The notes: generated from the letters alone by a model not told the origin. DNA of 64,000 nucleotides from Thalassobacter stenotrophicus (GCF_001458315.1 NZ_CYRX01000029.1:1-64000); one strand, 5' to 3'; positions 47,658 to 55,766 are shown, counted from the first letter of the stretch. Numbers and translations: made by a program.

Positions 47658-48167
47658 CTATAGGTCGCCGTCGGCAATCCGCAGTTGGCGGGCGCGGGTC
47701 ATGATCGCATCTTCGATCTGGCGCTGAATTTCGGGGCTAACGGCGCCGGAGCGAGTCCGCAGCGCAAGGTTCAGCGACCGAGCATCGAGCGCGGGGTCCG
47801 TCACGAACACGGTGGCCTGATACGCGCGGCCGCTGCCGGGGGGCGTGCCGTAGCCAAACTGGATCACGCCCGAAAACGGATCAGCGGCCTCAATGGGCAT
47901 AAAGCTCAGGACATCCAGCGTTGCGTTCCACAAGTAGCGGTTCACTTCGACTGTTACATTTGGGTCGTCCGCGTTGTCGAACAGGTCAAACACAGAACCA
48001 CGAGCGCGGCGTTCGGCCTCTAGTTCCTTGGCAGGGTTGGTCTGGTTGGCGATCCGCTCGTCGCGGGTTTGCCCGAACAGGCCGGTTCTTTCGCCGCCGC
48101 CGCAGGCGCCGAGCATGGTGAGCAGGGCCACCGTTCCGATTGTCTTGGCCGTAATCCCCAGCGTCAT
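47658..48167 (-). CDS. DUF3576 lipoprotein
   Basis: A 169-residue protein with a lipoprotein signal peptide (MTLGITAKTIGTVALLTMLGACGG, lipobox LGAC with Cys22). The mature domain (about 60-169: VEVNRYLWNATLDVLSFMPIEAADPFSGVIQFGYGTPPG) is DUF3576, a family from alphaproteobacteria whose function is unknown. It lies upstream of leuS on the same strand. I chose the ATG at 48167; the same frame stays open far upstream, antisense through the porin gene, but that is shadow. It is divergent from the porin. Confidence 0.88.
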   Translation of the reverse strand: MTLGITAKTIGTVALLTMLGACGGGERTGLFGQTRDERIANQTNPAKELEAERRARGSVFDLFDNADDPNVTVEVNRYLWNATLDVLSFMPIEAADPFSGVIQFGYGTPPGSGRAYQATVFVTDPALDARSLNLALRTRSGAVSPEIQRQIEDAIMTRARQLRIADGDL

Positions 48168-48241
48168 GCGTCTCGCCCCTGCATCTATATCTATCCACGT
48201 TGGTCTATCCGAGCAGGGATGCACCGGCAAGACCCCGCGCT

Positions 48242-48267
48242 CTATATCCATTTGTGCGTGTATATAG
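48242..48267. promoter_or_regulatory. CTATAT/ATATAG inverted repeat in the porin control region
   Basis: CTATAT (48242-48247) and ATATAG (48262-48267) flank 14 bases in the 288-base gap between the divergent DUF3576 and porin genes. Each arm resembles a -10 box facing one gene. Divergent promoters or a regulator site are both possible; I cannot define -35 boxes. Confidence 0.35.
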
Positions 48268-48455
48268 TGGGCCTGCCACCCAAAAGGTGCCGGGGGCGGA
48301 AACAGACTGTGGCATGTCTGCACCATTTTGATGGCGAAAAATCCGTAGCCATTTCGCCTCGCTTGCAAAGCTATGACGAAACCGTGAGAGAGGGGCATAC
48401 CCAGTACGGATTCCCCGTGGTGGGCCAAATTTTGAAAAACACACGAGGGAAAACT

Positions 48456-49400
48456 ATGAAAAAAGTTCTCTTTGCAACGACCGCAATCGTCGCATTCGCT
48501 GGCGCTGCTGCTGCAGACGTCGCAGTTTCCGGTTCCGCTGAGCTGGGTATCGCTGATCTGGATCACAACGGCGACGACGAGCTGGGCTTCTTCTCGTCCG
48601 TAGACGTTCGTTTCTCCATGACTGGCGAAACAGACGGTGGCCTGGCATTCGGCGCAACCATCGATCTGGATGACGCACTGGAAACAGCAACCAACGGCGA
48701 AATCGGCGACAACACCGACAACACGTCCAACGACTACACAATCTTCGTCTCCGGCGCATTCGGCACATTGACCTTCGGTGACACCGATGGCGCAATGGAC
48801 TGGGCCCTGACCGAAGGCGGCAACGTCGGCAACCCAGGTTCCATCGCTGACGGCGAAACATCCTACTCCGGTTACGCTGGTTCGTACCTCGACGGTAACG
48901 GCGACGGCATGATCGCACGCTACGACTACTCCTTCGGCGACTACGCATTCGCAGTGTCGGTTGAGCAAGGTGTTGCAGACGCAGAAAACGGCTTCGCAGT
49001 TGGCTTCAAAGGCAACGTTGCTGGCGTATCCTTCGGTATCGCTCACCAGTCCGGCACAGCCGATGCAACTGGCGACGAAGCTGAGCTGACCGGTGTGTCC
49101 CTCGGCTACGGCTTTGGCGCTCTGAACGCTGGTATCATGATTGCAACTGGTGAAGATCGCGCCGGTGCTGACCGTGACCTGATGCAAATCGGCCTCGGCT
49201 ACTCCGCTGGCGCACTGTCCCTGCATGCTAACTACGCAGAAGACGACGTAGACGGCACAGGCAAAGCAGACGGCTTCGGTGTTGCTGCTAAATACGACCT
49301 GGGTGGCGGCGCTGGCGTACACTTCGGTTACGGCGACGGCACAAACGCTGCTGGTGCAGACAACGGCCGTTGGTCGCTCGGCATGGCAATGTCCTTCTAA
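48456..49400 (+). CDS. Outer-membrane porin (Rhodobacter type)
   Basis: A 314-residue beta-barrel porin. The signal peptide MKKVLFATTAIVAFAGAAAA is cleaved before DVAVSGSAELGIADL. The mature part is acidic, lacks cysteine and alternates amphipathic strands with Gly/Asp-rich turns, ending in the SLGMAMSF C-terminal phenylalanine recognised by the BAM machinery. The Rhodobacter capsulatus porin is the model: a trimeric 16-strand barrel. Codon use is strongly biased (GCA/GCT Ala, GAC, GGC, AAC, CTG), unlike most neighbours, consistent with very high expression. CGAGGGA precedes the ATG and a terminator follows. Confidence 0.95.
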   Translation: MKKVLFATTAIVAFAGAAAADVAVSGSAELGIADLDHNGDDELGFFSSVDVRFSMTGETDGGLAFGATIDLDDALETATNGEIGDNTDNTSNDYTIFVSGAFGTLTFGDTDGAMDWALTEGGNVGNPGSIADGETSYSGYAGSYLDGNGDGMIARYDYSFGDYAFAVSVEQGVADAENGFAVGFKGNVAGVSFGIAHQSGTADATGDEAELTGVSLGYGFGALNAGIMIATGEDRAGADRDLMQIGLGYSAGALSLHANYAEDDVDGTGKADGFGVAAKYDLGGGAGVHFGYGDGTNAAGADNGRWSLGMAMSF

Positions 49401-49425
49401 TCCATCTGGATTATTTGGTTGGGGA

Positions 49426-49448
49426 AGAGCGGGCTTTGGCCCGCTCTT
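49426..49448 (+). terminator. Rho-independent terminator after the porin gene
   Basis: AAGAGCGG (49426-49433) pairs with CCGCTCTT (49441-49448) around a 7-base loop, followed by TTCTTTTG. It lies 26 bases past the porin stop and 35 bases before the sulfotransferase ATG. Confidence 0.8.
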
Positions 49449-49482
49449 TTCTTTTGTGCAGTGGCCTTCTAGGGAAGATTGC

Positions 49483-50808
49483 ATGAGTGATATTGAAAAA
49501 ATAAACAAATTACTGGCGACAGGTTCGGGCGAACTTGCGCTTAAGCAGGCCAAGCGTTTGGCCAGCCGCACCAAGACGCCGATTGTGTTGGACCTATTAG
49601 CCCGGGCCTATCAATCACAAGGTGACAGTACGCGCGCGCTTGCCACATTTGACCGCATCGCCGCCATCGCCCCGCGCCACGTTAAGCCGTTGGCGGACAA
49701 GGCCCATTATTTGCAAACACTGGGCCGTCGTGACGAAGCCGAGCCGGTTTTGCGCCGCGCCCTTAAGCTGGAAACCGAAAGCGGTTCGCTTTTGCGGCTC
49801 TTGAGCATTAGCTCAAAGCTGACCGCCACCGACCCAGATGTCGTGCGCGTTCGCGCCGCGTGGGACCAAGGTCGCCTACCGCCTGAGCAAAAGATCGAAG
49901 CAGGTTACGCGTTGTTCGCGGCCCTTGGCGCGGATGGTTTGCCTTATCTGTCCGAAGGGAATGCAGAACAAAAGCGCGCGGCTCCGAGTACGTTTGCCGA
50001 GCGATATAGGGAAATGGCCTTTCTACGTTCCGCCTACGACGCCCGCCCTTGGCCAACGCCAAAACGACAAACCAACGCGACACCATTGTTCATCACAGGG
50101 ATGCCTCGCTCGGGCACAACGCTGGTTGAGCAAATCCTTGCAAGCCACAGCACCGTCAAAGGCACTGGCGAAACGGGTCTGCCCGTCCGCGCGGCGTTTT
50201 CTGTTTTGCAGCAGGGCACCCGGTTTCGGCACCTGTCTAAACTGAACCCTGATGAATATTCGCTGATCGGCCAGCGCTATGTGGATGGGATGGCCCAAAT
50301 CCACAAGGCGACGGGGACCTATACGGATAAGTCGATCACGACATATCTGGTGGCTGGTATCCTCAAGGACCTGATCCCGAATGCCAAGATGATCTACGTG
50401 CGTCGTGATCCCCGGGATATCGGCTGGTCCATCTGGCGCAACCATTTCAAGGTTGGCACCCACCGCTATGCAAATGACCAACGGGACATCGCCCGGCAGA
50501 TCAAGGCCGTGACCGAGATGGTCAGCTATTGGCGCGCGCAGGATCCTGATATGTTCATCGAAGTGTCCTATGAGGCATTAGTGCGCGATCCCGGCCGCGA
50601 AATCCCGGCCTTGCTGGCTGCGTGTGATCTGCCAATGGAAGAGGCGTGTTTGCACCCCGAGCGGAACACGCGATCTGTCCAGACCCTGTCGATTGAGCAG
50701 GTCCGCCAGCCGATTAGCCCTAAATCCATCGGGGGGTGGCGGGCTTATGCCGACCACCTTGCCCCGATGATCGAAACCCTCAAAGCGTTGGACGTGCCAT
50801 GGGACTGA
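49483..50808 (+). CDS. TPR-containing sulfotransferase family protein
   Basis: A 441-residue protein. The first 130 residues form TPR-type helical repeats (for example LDLLARAYQSQGDSTRALATFDRIAAIAP). The second part is a sulfotransferase: the 5'-PAPS-binding loop PLFITGMPRSGTTLVEQILASH (205-220) and the 3'-phosphate motif KMIYVRRDPRDIGWSIW (about residue 305). The acceptor is unknown; bacterial relatives modify carbohydrates or peptides. It starts after the porin terminator, so it may be expressed by readthrough or its own promoter. The yggS ATG lies within its last codons. Confidence 0.92.
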   Translation: MSDIEKINKLLATGSGELALKQAKRLASRTKTPIVLDLLARAYQSQGDSTRALATFDRIAAIAPRHVKPLADKAHYLQTLGRRDEAEPVLRRALKLETESGSLLRLLSISSKLTATDPDVVRVRAAWDQGRLPPEQKIEAGYALFAALGADGLPYLSEGNAEQKRAAPSTFAERYREMAFLRSAYDARPWPTPKRQTNATPLFITGMPRSGTTLVEQILASHSTVKGTGETGLPVRAAFSVLQQGTRFRHLSKLNPDEYSLIGQRYVDGMAQIHKATGTYTDKSITTYLVAGILKDLIPNAKMIYVRRDPRDIGWSIWRNHFKVGTHRYANDQRDIARQIKAVTEMVSYWRAQDPDMFIEVSYEALVRDPGREIPALLAACDLPMEEACLHPERNTRSVQTLSIEQVRQPISPKSIGGWRAYADHLAPMIETLKALDVPWD

Positions 50809-51452
50809 GTGAGATTAACGACCGGATCGCAAAGGCGGAACAAGAGGCGGGCCGCGTGGGGCAGACGACGCTAATCGCCGTGTCCAAGGTCCAGCCGCCT
50901 GAGCGGGTCGAGGCGGTTTTGCAAGAAGGCCACCGGGTTTTCGGTGAAAACCGCGTGCAAGAAGCCCAAGACAAGTGGCCCGCGTGGCAAGAGACCTATC
51001 CGGGTGTTGAGTTGCACCTGCTTGGGCCGCTGCAAACCAACAAAGCCCGTCCCGCGATGGAGCTGTTTGACGTGATCCATTCGGTGGATCGTCCCAAAAT
51101 TGCGCGCCGCATCGCCTCTATGGCGCAGGAGCTGGGCCGTTGCCCCGGTGTGTTCTTGCAGGTGAACACCGGGGAAGAACCGCAAAAGGCCGGTGTTTTG
51201 CCTTCGGAAGCGGATGCCTTTGTGGCAGAGGCCCGCGCACTGGAACTGCCTGTGCTGGGTTTGATGTGCATCCCGCCGGTGGATGAGCATCCGTCGATGC
51301 ACTTTGCGCTGTTGGCGAAATTGGCTGCGCGCAATGGGCTTGAAGGTCTGTCGATGGGCATGTCCGGTGATTTTGAGCAGGCGATTGCGCTGGGGGCGAC
51401 CCATGTGCGTGTCGGGTCTGCGATCTTTGGCGCGCGGGCGGGAACCGCTTAG
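50799..51452 (+). CDS. YggS/PROSC family PLP homeostasis protein
   Basis: A 217-residue single-domain PLP-binding protein, with the lysine in LIAVSKVQPPERV (about residue 32), GHRVFGENRVQEAQDKW and GLSMGMSGDFEQAIALGATHVRVGSAIFG near the C terminus. YggS lacks enzymatic activity and carries PLP or stabilises vitamin B6 pools. It overlaps the sulfotransferase gene by ten bases, and the ATG at 50799 gives the normal length. It converges with the L,D-transpeptidase gene. Confidence 0.95.
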   Translation: MGLSEINDRIAKAEQEAGRVGQTTLIAVSKVQPPERVEAVLQEGHRVFGENRVQEAQDKWPAWQETYPGVELHLLGPLQTNKARPAMELFDVIHSVDRPKIARRIASMAQELGRCPGVFLQVNTGEEPQKAGVLPSEADAFVAEARALELPVLGLMCIPPVDEHPSMHFALLAKLAARNGLEGLSMGMSGDFEQAIALGATHVRVGSAIFGARAGTA

Positions 51453-51461
51453 CGCGCCCGC

Positions 51462-51956
51462 CTACCGCACAATCAACCGCGTGGCGTACCGGATGCGTGG
51501 GGCGATCCATGCAAGGTGATCTGGCCGCAATCCGACACACCCTTCGGTCGGGTATCCGGGCCGCCGCCACCGGTGAATGAATATCGCCGAGCCTTTGCTC
51601 CGTTCTGCCCGCGGCCAATTCCAATCGGTGATCAGCACTAGATCATACAGTGGATCAGCGCGGCGCAGTTGTTCGTGGCTGTGGGGGTAGGGCGCGCGTA
51701 CCATGAGGTTATAATCCTCATGGGTCGGGTCGTCGGACCACAAATCCCTCGGACCAATCGGGACCGCCCAATCCGTCGGCCGCGCCATGCGGTCGGGCCG
51801 GTACAACAGGCCTACAATCCGGTGCGTCCCGCGCGGTGTCGCGCCATCGCCTTCGCGTTTGTCGCTCGTGATGCCGCCGCGCCCGACGACGCAGGGGAAC
51901 TGCCGCCCCGCAAATCGAAGGCCCGTTGGCCCCACGACCATATCCAAAGGGGTCAC
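51462..51956 (-). CDS. L,D-transpeptidase (YkuD) family protein
   Basis: A 164-residue YkuD domain. The active site is intact: His128 and the nucleophile Cys140 in IFIHRWRRPGYPTEGCVGL (HxxxxxxxxxxxC as in the family). Such enzymes make 3-3 peptidoglycan cross-links or attach proteins to peptidoglycan. I see no signal peptide, so it may belong to a cytoplasmic or misannotated-start subgroup, or be exported by another route. Its ATG overlaps the ribA stop by four bases (ATGA), so it is translated from the ribA mRNA. Confidence 0.88.
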   Translation of the reverse strand: MTPLDMVVGPTGLRFAGRQFPCVVGRGGITSDKREGDGATPRGTHRIVGLLYRPDRMARPTDWAVPIGPRDLWSDDPTHEDYNLMVRAPYPHSHEQLRRADPLYDLVLITDWNWPRAERSKGSAIFIHRWRRPGYPTEGCVGLRPDHLAWIAPRIRYATRLIVR

Positions 51957-53023
51957 AGCAGATGCCCGGATTTGGCGGCTTTTACGGCAAGGTAGTTGGC
52001 GTTTTCGGGCGTTTGGCCAACTTGCAGCGGCACCCTTTCGACAACTTCGATGCCTTGGGCCTGCATCATCGCGATCTTGGCGGGGTTATTCGTCATCAAT
52101 CGGACGGAGGTGATGCCCATTTCGCGCAGGATGCCCGCGCCTAAACGGAAATCACGCTCATCATCTTCAAACCCAAGACGGTGATTGGCCTCGACCGTGT
52201 CAAACCCCTGATCCTGTAGATCATAGGCGCGCATCTTGTTGGCCAGGCCAATGCCGCGTCCCTCTTGGTTGAGGTAAAGCAATACGCCCGCGCCCTCAGA
52301 CCCCATTTGGCCAAGCGCGCCGCGCAACTGTGGGCCACAATCACATTTGAGACTGCCCAGTACATCACCCGTAAAACAGGCAGAATGTAGGCGAACCAAA
52401 ACCGGGGCGGCGCGATCAGGCAAGCCAATTTGCACCGCATAATGTTCCTCGCCACCATCGGTGGGACGGAAAATTTCTAGCCGGCCACGGCCTGCGTTCA
52501 TGGGTAGTTTTGCCCCGACGACTTGACCAAGGGTGGAGGCTTCAACCAGTGCCTGCTGCACCGAGCTGAGCGTCAGAACAGTCAGCCCGTCCAGCGGGGT
52601 ATTGAGGTCAACGCCGACAACTGCGGGCAGCAAATGCGCAGTCTTGGCCAGACCAACCGCCGCCTGCCAAACGGCAGCACCCTCGGTACGGAGGGTTTTG
52701 AACGGCCCCTTCATCGGGGTTCGCAGATCATCAGCAGGGTCCGCGACTGCCTGCATCCATGCCAAATCCGCCTCGCTTGGCACGACGATCCGCGCGACGT
52801 CACCGTCATAGGCGCGCGCCTTCAGCGTTTGGGCACGTCGCCCGCTGAGGCATAGAATCAACTCACCCAAACCGCGCATCTCGGTCAATCGCGCACTCGA
52901 CACAGTTTCAACACTGGCCAGAACGATCCGCGAGGGGCCATCAGAAATCACCACTGGCAGCCCAAGCCGCAGGTCCGCGCGGGCGCGTGCAACCAGTTCA
53001 GCGGGGGTAGGCAGCAAAATCAT
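51953..53023 (-). CDS. ribA: GTP cyclohydrolase II with degenerate N-terminal RibB-like region
   Basis: A 356-residue protein. The C-terminal half is GTP cyclohydrolase II (first step of riboflavin synthesis): Cys216, Cys227 and Cys229 in LHSACFTGDVLGSLKCDCG bind zinc and NQEGRGIGL (252-260) is present. The first 140 residues loosely resemble the DHBP synthase (RibB) domain of RibBA (GLPVVISDGPSRIVLASVE, AVGLAKTAHLLPAVVGVD) but lack its recognisable acidic substrate loop, so it is probably inactive. It precedes an L,D-transpeptidase gene and is divergent from the response regulator. Confidence 0.92.
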   Translation of the reverse strand: MILLPTPAELVARARADLRLGLPVVISDGPSRIVLASVETVSSARLTEMRGLGELILCLSGRRAQTLKARAYDGDVARIVVPSEADLAWMQAVADPADDLRTPMKGPFKTLRTEGAAVWQAAVGLAKTAHLLPAVVGVDLNTPLDGLTVLTLSSVQQALVEASTLGQVVGAKLPMNAGRGRLEIFRPTDGGEEHYAVQIGLPDRAAPVLVRLHSACFTGDVLGSLKCDCGPQLRGALGQMGSEGAGVLLYLNQEGRGIGLANKMRAYDLQDQGFDTVEANHRLGFEDDERDFRLGAGILREMGITSVRLMTNNPAKIAMMQAQGIEVVERVPLQVGQTPENANYLAVKAAKSGHLL

Positions 53024-53192
53024 GGGTGATCTCTGTAACAATCGGGCTGGACGGACAAGGCCGTTCCTCATGATATGAAACAAAACCCCCTTTGGCGACA
53101 CGTCCTTGTGAACGCGCCGTGAGAAGATCGCGAAGTCTCTTGTTTGTGTCGCGCCGAGAGGCAATCCTTTGGTTAACAATTGGAGACATGAG

Positions 53193-53879
53193 ATGGCTAA
53201 CCTAAAGAAAATTTTGCTGGTCGATGATGATGACGATCTGCGCGATGCATTGGCCGAGCAATTGGTGCTCACTGAAGATTTTGATGTGTTTGAGGCGGAT
53301 TCGGGCGCAAGCGGAATGGTCCGCGCCAAAGAGCAGCTTTATGATCTGATCGTGCTTGATGTTGGTCTGCCCGACACTGACGGTCGGGAGTTATGCCGTT
53401 TGATGCGCAAGCAGGGCGTGAAGTGTCCCATTGTGATGCTGACGGGGCATGATACGGATGCGGATACCATCCTCGGCCTGGATGCTGGTGCGAATGATTA
53501 CATTCCCAAGCCATTCAAATTCCCTGTTCTTTTGGCCCGCATCCGGGCGCAATTGCGGACCCATGAGCAATCAGAAGACGCGATTTTCACCCTCGGACCG
53601 TATACCTTTAAGCCTGCGATGAAGATGCTCATCACCGAGGATGAAAAGAAAATTCGCCTGACGGAGAAGGAAACCAACATCCTGAAATTCCTGTACCGTG
53701 CAAATGATGGGGTCGTCGCACGCGATGTCCTGTTGCACGAAGTGTGGGGGTATAATGCGGGCGTGACGACCCACACGCTTGAAACGCATATCTACCGTTT
53801 GCGCCAAAAGATTGAGCCCGATCCCGGTCAGGCCCGTATTTTAGTGACAGAGTCCGGTGGATATCGTCTTATGAGTTAA
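53193..53879 (+). CDS. OmpR-type response regulator
   Basis: A 228-residue receiver plus winged-helix regulator. Phosphorylation is expected at Asp56 (VLDVGLPDTDG), with acidic residues at 11-12, Thr84 and Lys106 (YIPKPF). The DNA-binding domain (about 130-228) ends HIYRLRQKIEPDPGQARILVTESGGYRL. No sensor kinase lies next to it, so it may be an orphan regulator. It resembles PetR-like regulators of Rhodobacter; that is uncertain. I chose the ATG at 53193 after TGGAGACATGAG. An FNR-type site and an RNA-like structure follow its stop. Confidence 0.93.
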   Translation: MANLKKILLVDDDDDLRDALAEQLVLTEDFDVFEADSGASGMVRAKEQLYDLIVLDVGLPDTDGRELCRLMRKQGVKCPIVMLTGHDTDADTILGLDAGANDYIPKPFKFPVLLARIRAQLRTHEQSEDAIFTLGPYTFKPAMKMLITEDEKKIRLTEKETNILKFLYRANDGVVARDVLLHEVWGYNAGVTTHTLETHIYRLRQKIEPDPGQARILVTESGGYRLMS

Positions 53880-53920
53880 TGCGAACCGGTGAGTATGTCG
53901 CACTAATGTCATTAAGAAAC

Positions 53921-53934
53921 TTGATCTCGGTCAA
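53921..53934. promoter_or_regulatory. FNR/FnrL-type binding site
   Basis: TTGAT-CTCG-GTCAA matches the consensus TTGAT-N4-ATCAA at nine of ten bases. Flanking GAAAC and GTTTC extend the symmetry (53916-53940). If it works as a class II site, centred at -41.5, transcription would start near 53969, and TATTGC (53957-53962) would be the -10 box. The same sequence could instead form an RNA hairpin in the response-regulator 3' UTR. Confidence 0.55.
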
Positions 53935-53968
53935 AGTTTCGCCCGACATCAAGGCGTATTGCTTATCG

Positions 53969-54047
53969 TGACCAGTGGCATCTGCTGGCTCTCAGATGCA
54001 CCTCCCTGTTGGACTTGGCCCGGATCTTTTGGTCCGGGTTCTTTTTT
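53969..54047 (+). ncRNA. Candidate FnrL-controlled small RNA, about 80 nt
   Basis: After the FNR-type site the sequence has a perfect 7-bp hairpin GCATCTG/CAGATGC (53978-53984 with 53993-53999), an unpaired stretch with CCTCCC (54001-54006), complementary to Shine-Dalgarno sequences, and a strong terminator (54019-54038) with a T-rich tail to 54047. No protein reading frame fits. The 5' end is inferred from the FNR site. Oxygen-dependent sRNAs such as PcrZ of Rhodobacter sphaeroides, controlled by FnrL, are a precedent; homology is not claimed. Confidence 0.5.
54019..54047 (+). terminator. Rho-independent terminator of the candidate sRNA
   Basis: CCCGGATC (54019-54026) pairs with GGTCCGGG (54031-54038), including one G-T pair, closing a TTTT tetraloop, followed by TTCTTTTTT. 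It lies 57 bases before the DUF2461 gene on the same strand. Confidence 0.85.
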
Positions 54048-54104
54048 GTCCTCGCGGGTTTGGCGATGCGTCGTAAGGTGAGTCAGGCCACGACAGGAGG
54101 CACC

Positions 54105-54755
54105 ATGTCAGACGGGTTCAACGCGCTTATCCCTCGCGCGCAGCAGTTCTTTACCGATCTTAAGGCGAACAACACGCGTGATTGGTTCAATGAGCGCAAA
54201 GCGTTTTACAACGATGATATCCGCGCACCGGGCGTTTTGTTTGCTGAGATCATGGCCGAAGAAATCAGCCGCATCGCGCATATTCCTGTGACGCCCAAGG
54301 TCTATCGCATCTATCGCGATGTTCGTTTTGCCAAGGACAAGTCACCGTTCAATCCGTGGCTGCACATGATTTGGTCGGACGCCGGCGCGGATGAGGCGCG
54401 GCCTTGGTATTTCTTTGGGATCGACCATGACGCGGTGTATCTGGCCACTGGGGTCTTGGGGCTGCAAAAAGAGGGACTTTTGCGGTATCGCCGGATGGTT
54501 GATCGCGTGGGCGATGACCTGACGGATGTGATTGATGCCACGGGCGGCGATGTTGTGGATTATGGGCCTGAGCCGTTGAAGCGTGTGCCCAAACCGTTTG
54601 ATCCCGACCACACCCACGGTGATCTGTTGCGTCGCAAGGGGCTGATCGTGCAGCGGAACGTTCGTGCCGATCACCCCGACGGTTTGGTGAAGGCCGCCGT
54701 AACTGAGGTGAAGCGCCTTTTGCCATTTCATCAAATGCTGCGAGAGCATCTTTGA
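54105..54755 (+). CDS. DUF2461 (TIGR02453) family protein
   Basis: A 216-residue protein with the DUF2461 signature: AQQFFTDLKANNTRDWFNERKAFYNDDIRAP near the N terminus, VYRIYRDVRFAKDKSPFNPWLHMIWSD and PWYFFGIDHDAVYLATGVLGLQKEGL. The function is unknown; the family spans bacteria and fungi. A strong AGGAGG precedes the ATG at 54105. It follows the sRNA-like terminator and precedes the pxp genes, to which it is convergent. Confidence 0.9.
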   Translation: MSDGFNALIPRAQQFFTDLKANNTRDWFNERKAFYNDDIRAPGVLFAEIMAEEISRIAHIPVTPKVYRIYRDVRFAKDKSPFNPWLHMIWSDAGADEARPWYFFGIDHDAVYLATGVLGLQKEGLLRYRRMVDRVGDDLTDVIDATGGDVVDYGPEPLKRVPKPFDPDHTHGDLLRRKGLIVQRNVRADHPDGLVKAAVTEVKRLLPFHQMLREHL

Positions 54756-54764
54756 TCTGACGTT

Positions 54765-55766
54765 CTAGTCGTAGATGCAGCCGTGGATCAGGTTTTCGCG
54801 CATCAGCCGCTGTTCAAGGGTCCCGCGTGGGACGGCGATGTGCGTCAGATAATCGGCTGCGCGTTTGGCACATTCACGGGTCTCAGTGATCGCTTGCTGG
54901 CTTGATGTAGAGGTGAATTGGATCGTGTCGCCCGCACGCGTTTGGGCCAATCTACCGATGTCCGATGAAACTACGGTCGCGATTTTGGGGTAGCCGCCCG
55001 TGGTTTGGTGGTCCGCCAACAGAACGGTTGGCACACCGTCGCCTGACACCTGAACCGAGCCGCGGACAATAGGCTCCGACGGAATGGACAGCGCGCCGTC
55101 CAGTTCAATGCGGGGGCCGTTCAACCGCATACCCATTCGGTCATAGGCGTCCGTGATCTTGAATGCGCTGGATAGAAATTGCGCGACGGTTTCGGGCGCG
55201 AAGTGTTGATCTTGGGGGCCGGTCACAACGCGGATTGGGCCAGTGGGTAGGAAATCAGGGCGTTCAATGTCGCCCAAGCGGTCCTCCCGGGTGGTGGCAT
55301 CTGACACGGTCAGGGACTGTCCCGTTTGCAGCGCGCCGCCGCCAAAGCCAGAGGTTGAATGTGTAGCACGGCTGCCCAGCCATTCCGCGGCCTCTAGCGT
55401 GCCGGCAAAGGCGATATAGGCCCAGCTGCCGGATTTGCCCGCGCGTACGGCCAAACGTTCGCCTTTGCGCAGGGTCAGAACGGTCCATGACCGGGTTTCT
55501 GCCGCCCCATGGGCCACGACGAAATCCCCGCCGGTGATGGCGACGGTCACATCGCCTTCGCGGCACTGCAAAATCACCCCGCCGAGTGAGACTTCAATCG
55601 CGCTTTGGCCCGTTGCGTTGCCGAGGGCCGCGTTTGCGGCGTCAAATGCCAAGCGGTCCATTGGCCCAGAAGCGGACACCCCAAAGCGCATGTTACCCGG
55701 GCGGCCTGCGTCCTGAACCGTGACCAAAGGGCCGGCAAAGGCGACGGAAAGGGCGGCGTTAGGCAT
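54765..55766 (-). CDS. pxpC: 5-oxoprolinase subunit C
   Basis: A 333-residue protein of the KipA/biotin-dependent carboxyltransferase-like family (VTVQDAGRPGNMRFGVSASGPMDRLAFDAAN, YDRMGMRLNGPRI, DGVPTVLLADHQTTGGYPKIATV). With PxpA and PxpB it forms the prokaryotic ATP-dependent 5-oxoprolinase that opens pyroglutamate to glutamate. The ATG at 55766 has GGGAGGA upstream and overlaps the pxpB stop by eight bases. It is the last gene of pxpA-pxpB-pxpC. Confidence 0.94.
   Translation of the reverse strand: MPNAALSVAFAGPLVTVQDAGRPGNMRFGVSASGPMDRLAFDAANAALGNATGQSAIEVSLGGVILQCREGDVTVAITGGDFVVAHGAAETRSWTVLTLRKGERLAVRAGKSGSWAYIAFAGTLEAAEWLGSRATHSTSGFGGGALQTGQSLTVSDATTREDRLGDIERPDFLPTGPIRVVTGPQDQHFAPETVAQFLSSAFKITDAYDRMGMRLNGPRIELDGALSIPSEPIVRGSVQVSGDGVPTVLLADHQTTGGYPKIATVVSSDIGRLAQTRAGDTIQFTSTSSQQAITETRECAKRAADYLTHIAVPRGTLEQRLMRENLIHGCIYD

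Noticed and set aside
48168-49574. 638-codon minus-strand frame running from the DUF3576 gene through the porin
   Set aside because: Only codons 470-638 (47658-48167) form a real lipoprotein with a lipobox; the rest is antisense to a strongly codon-biased porin.
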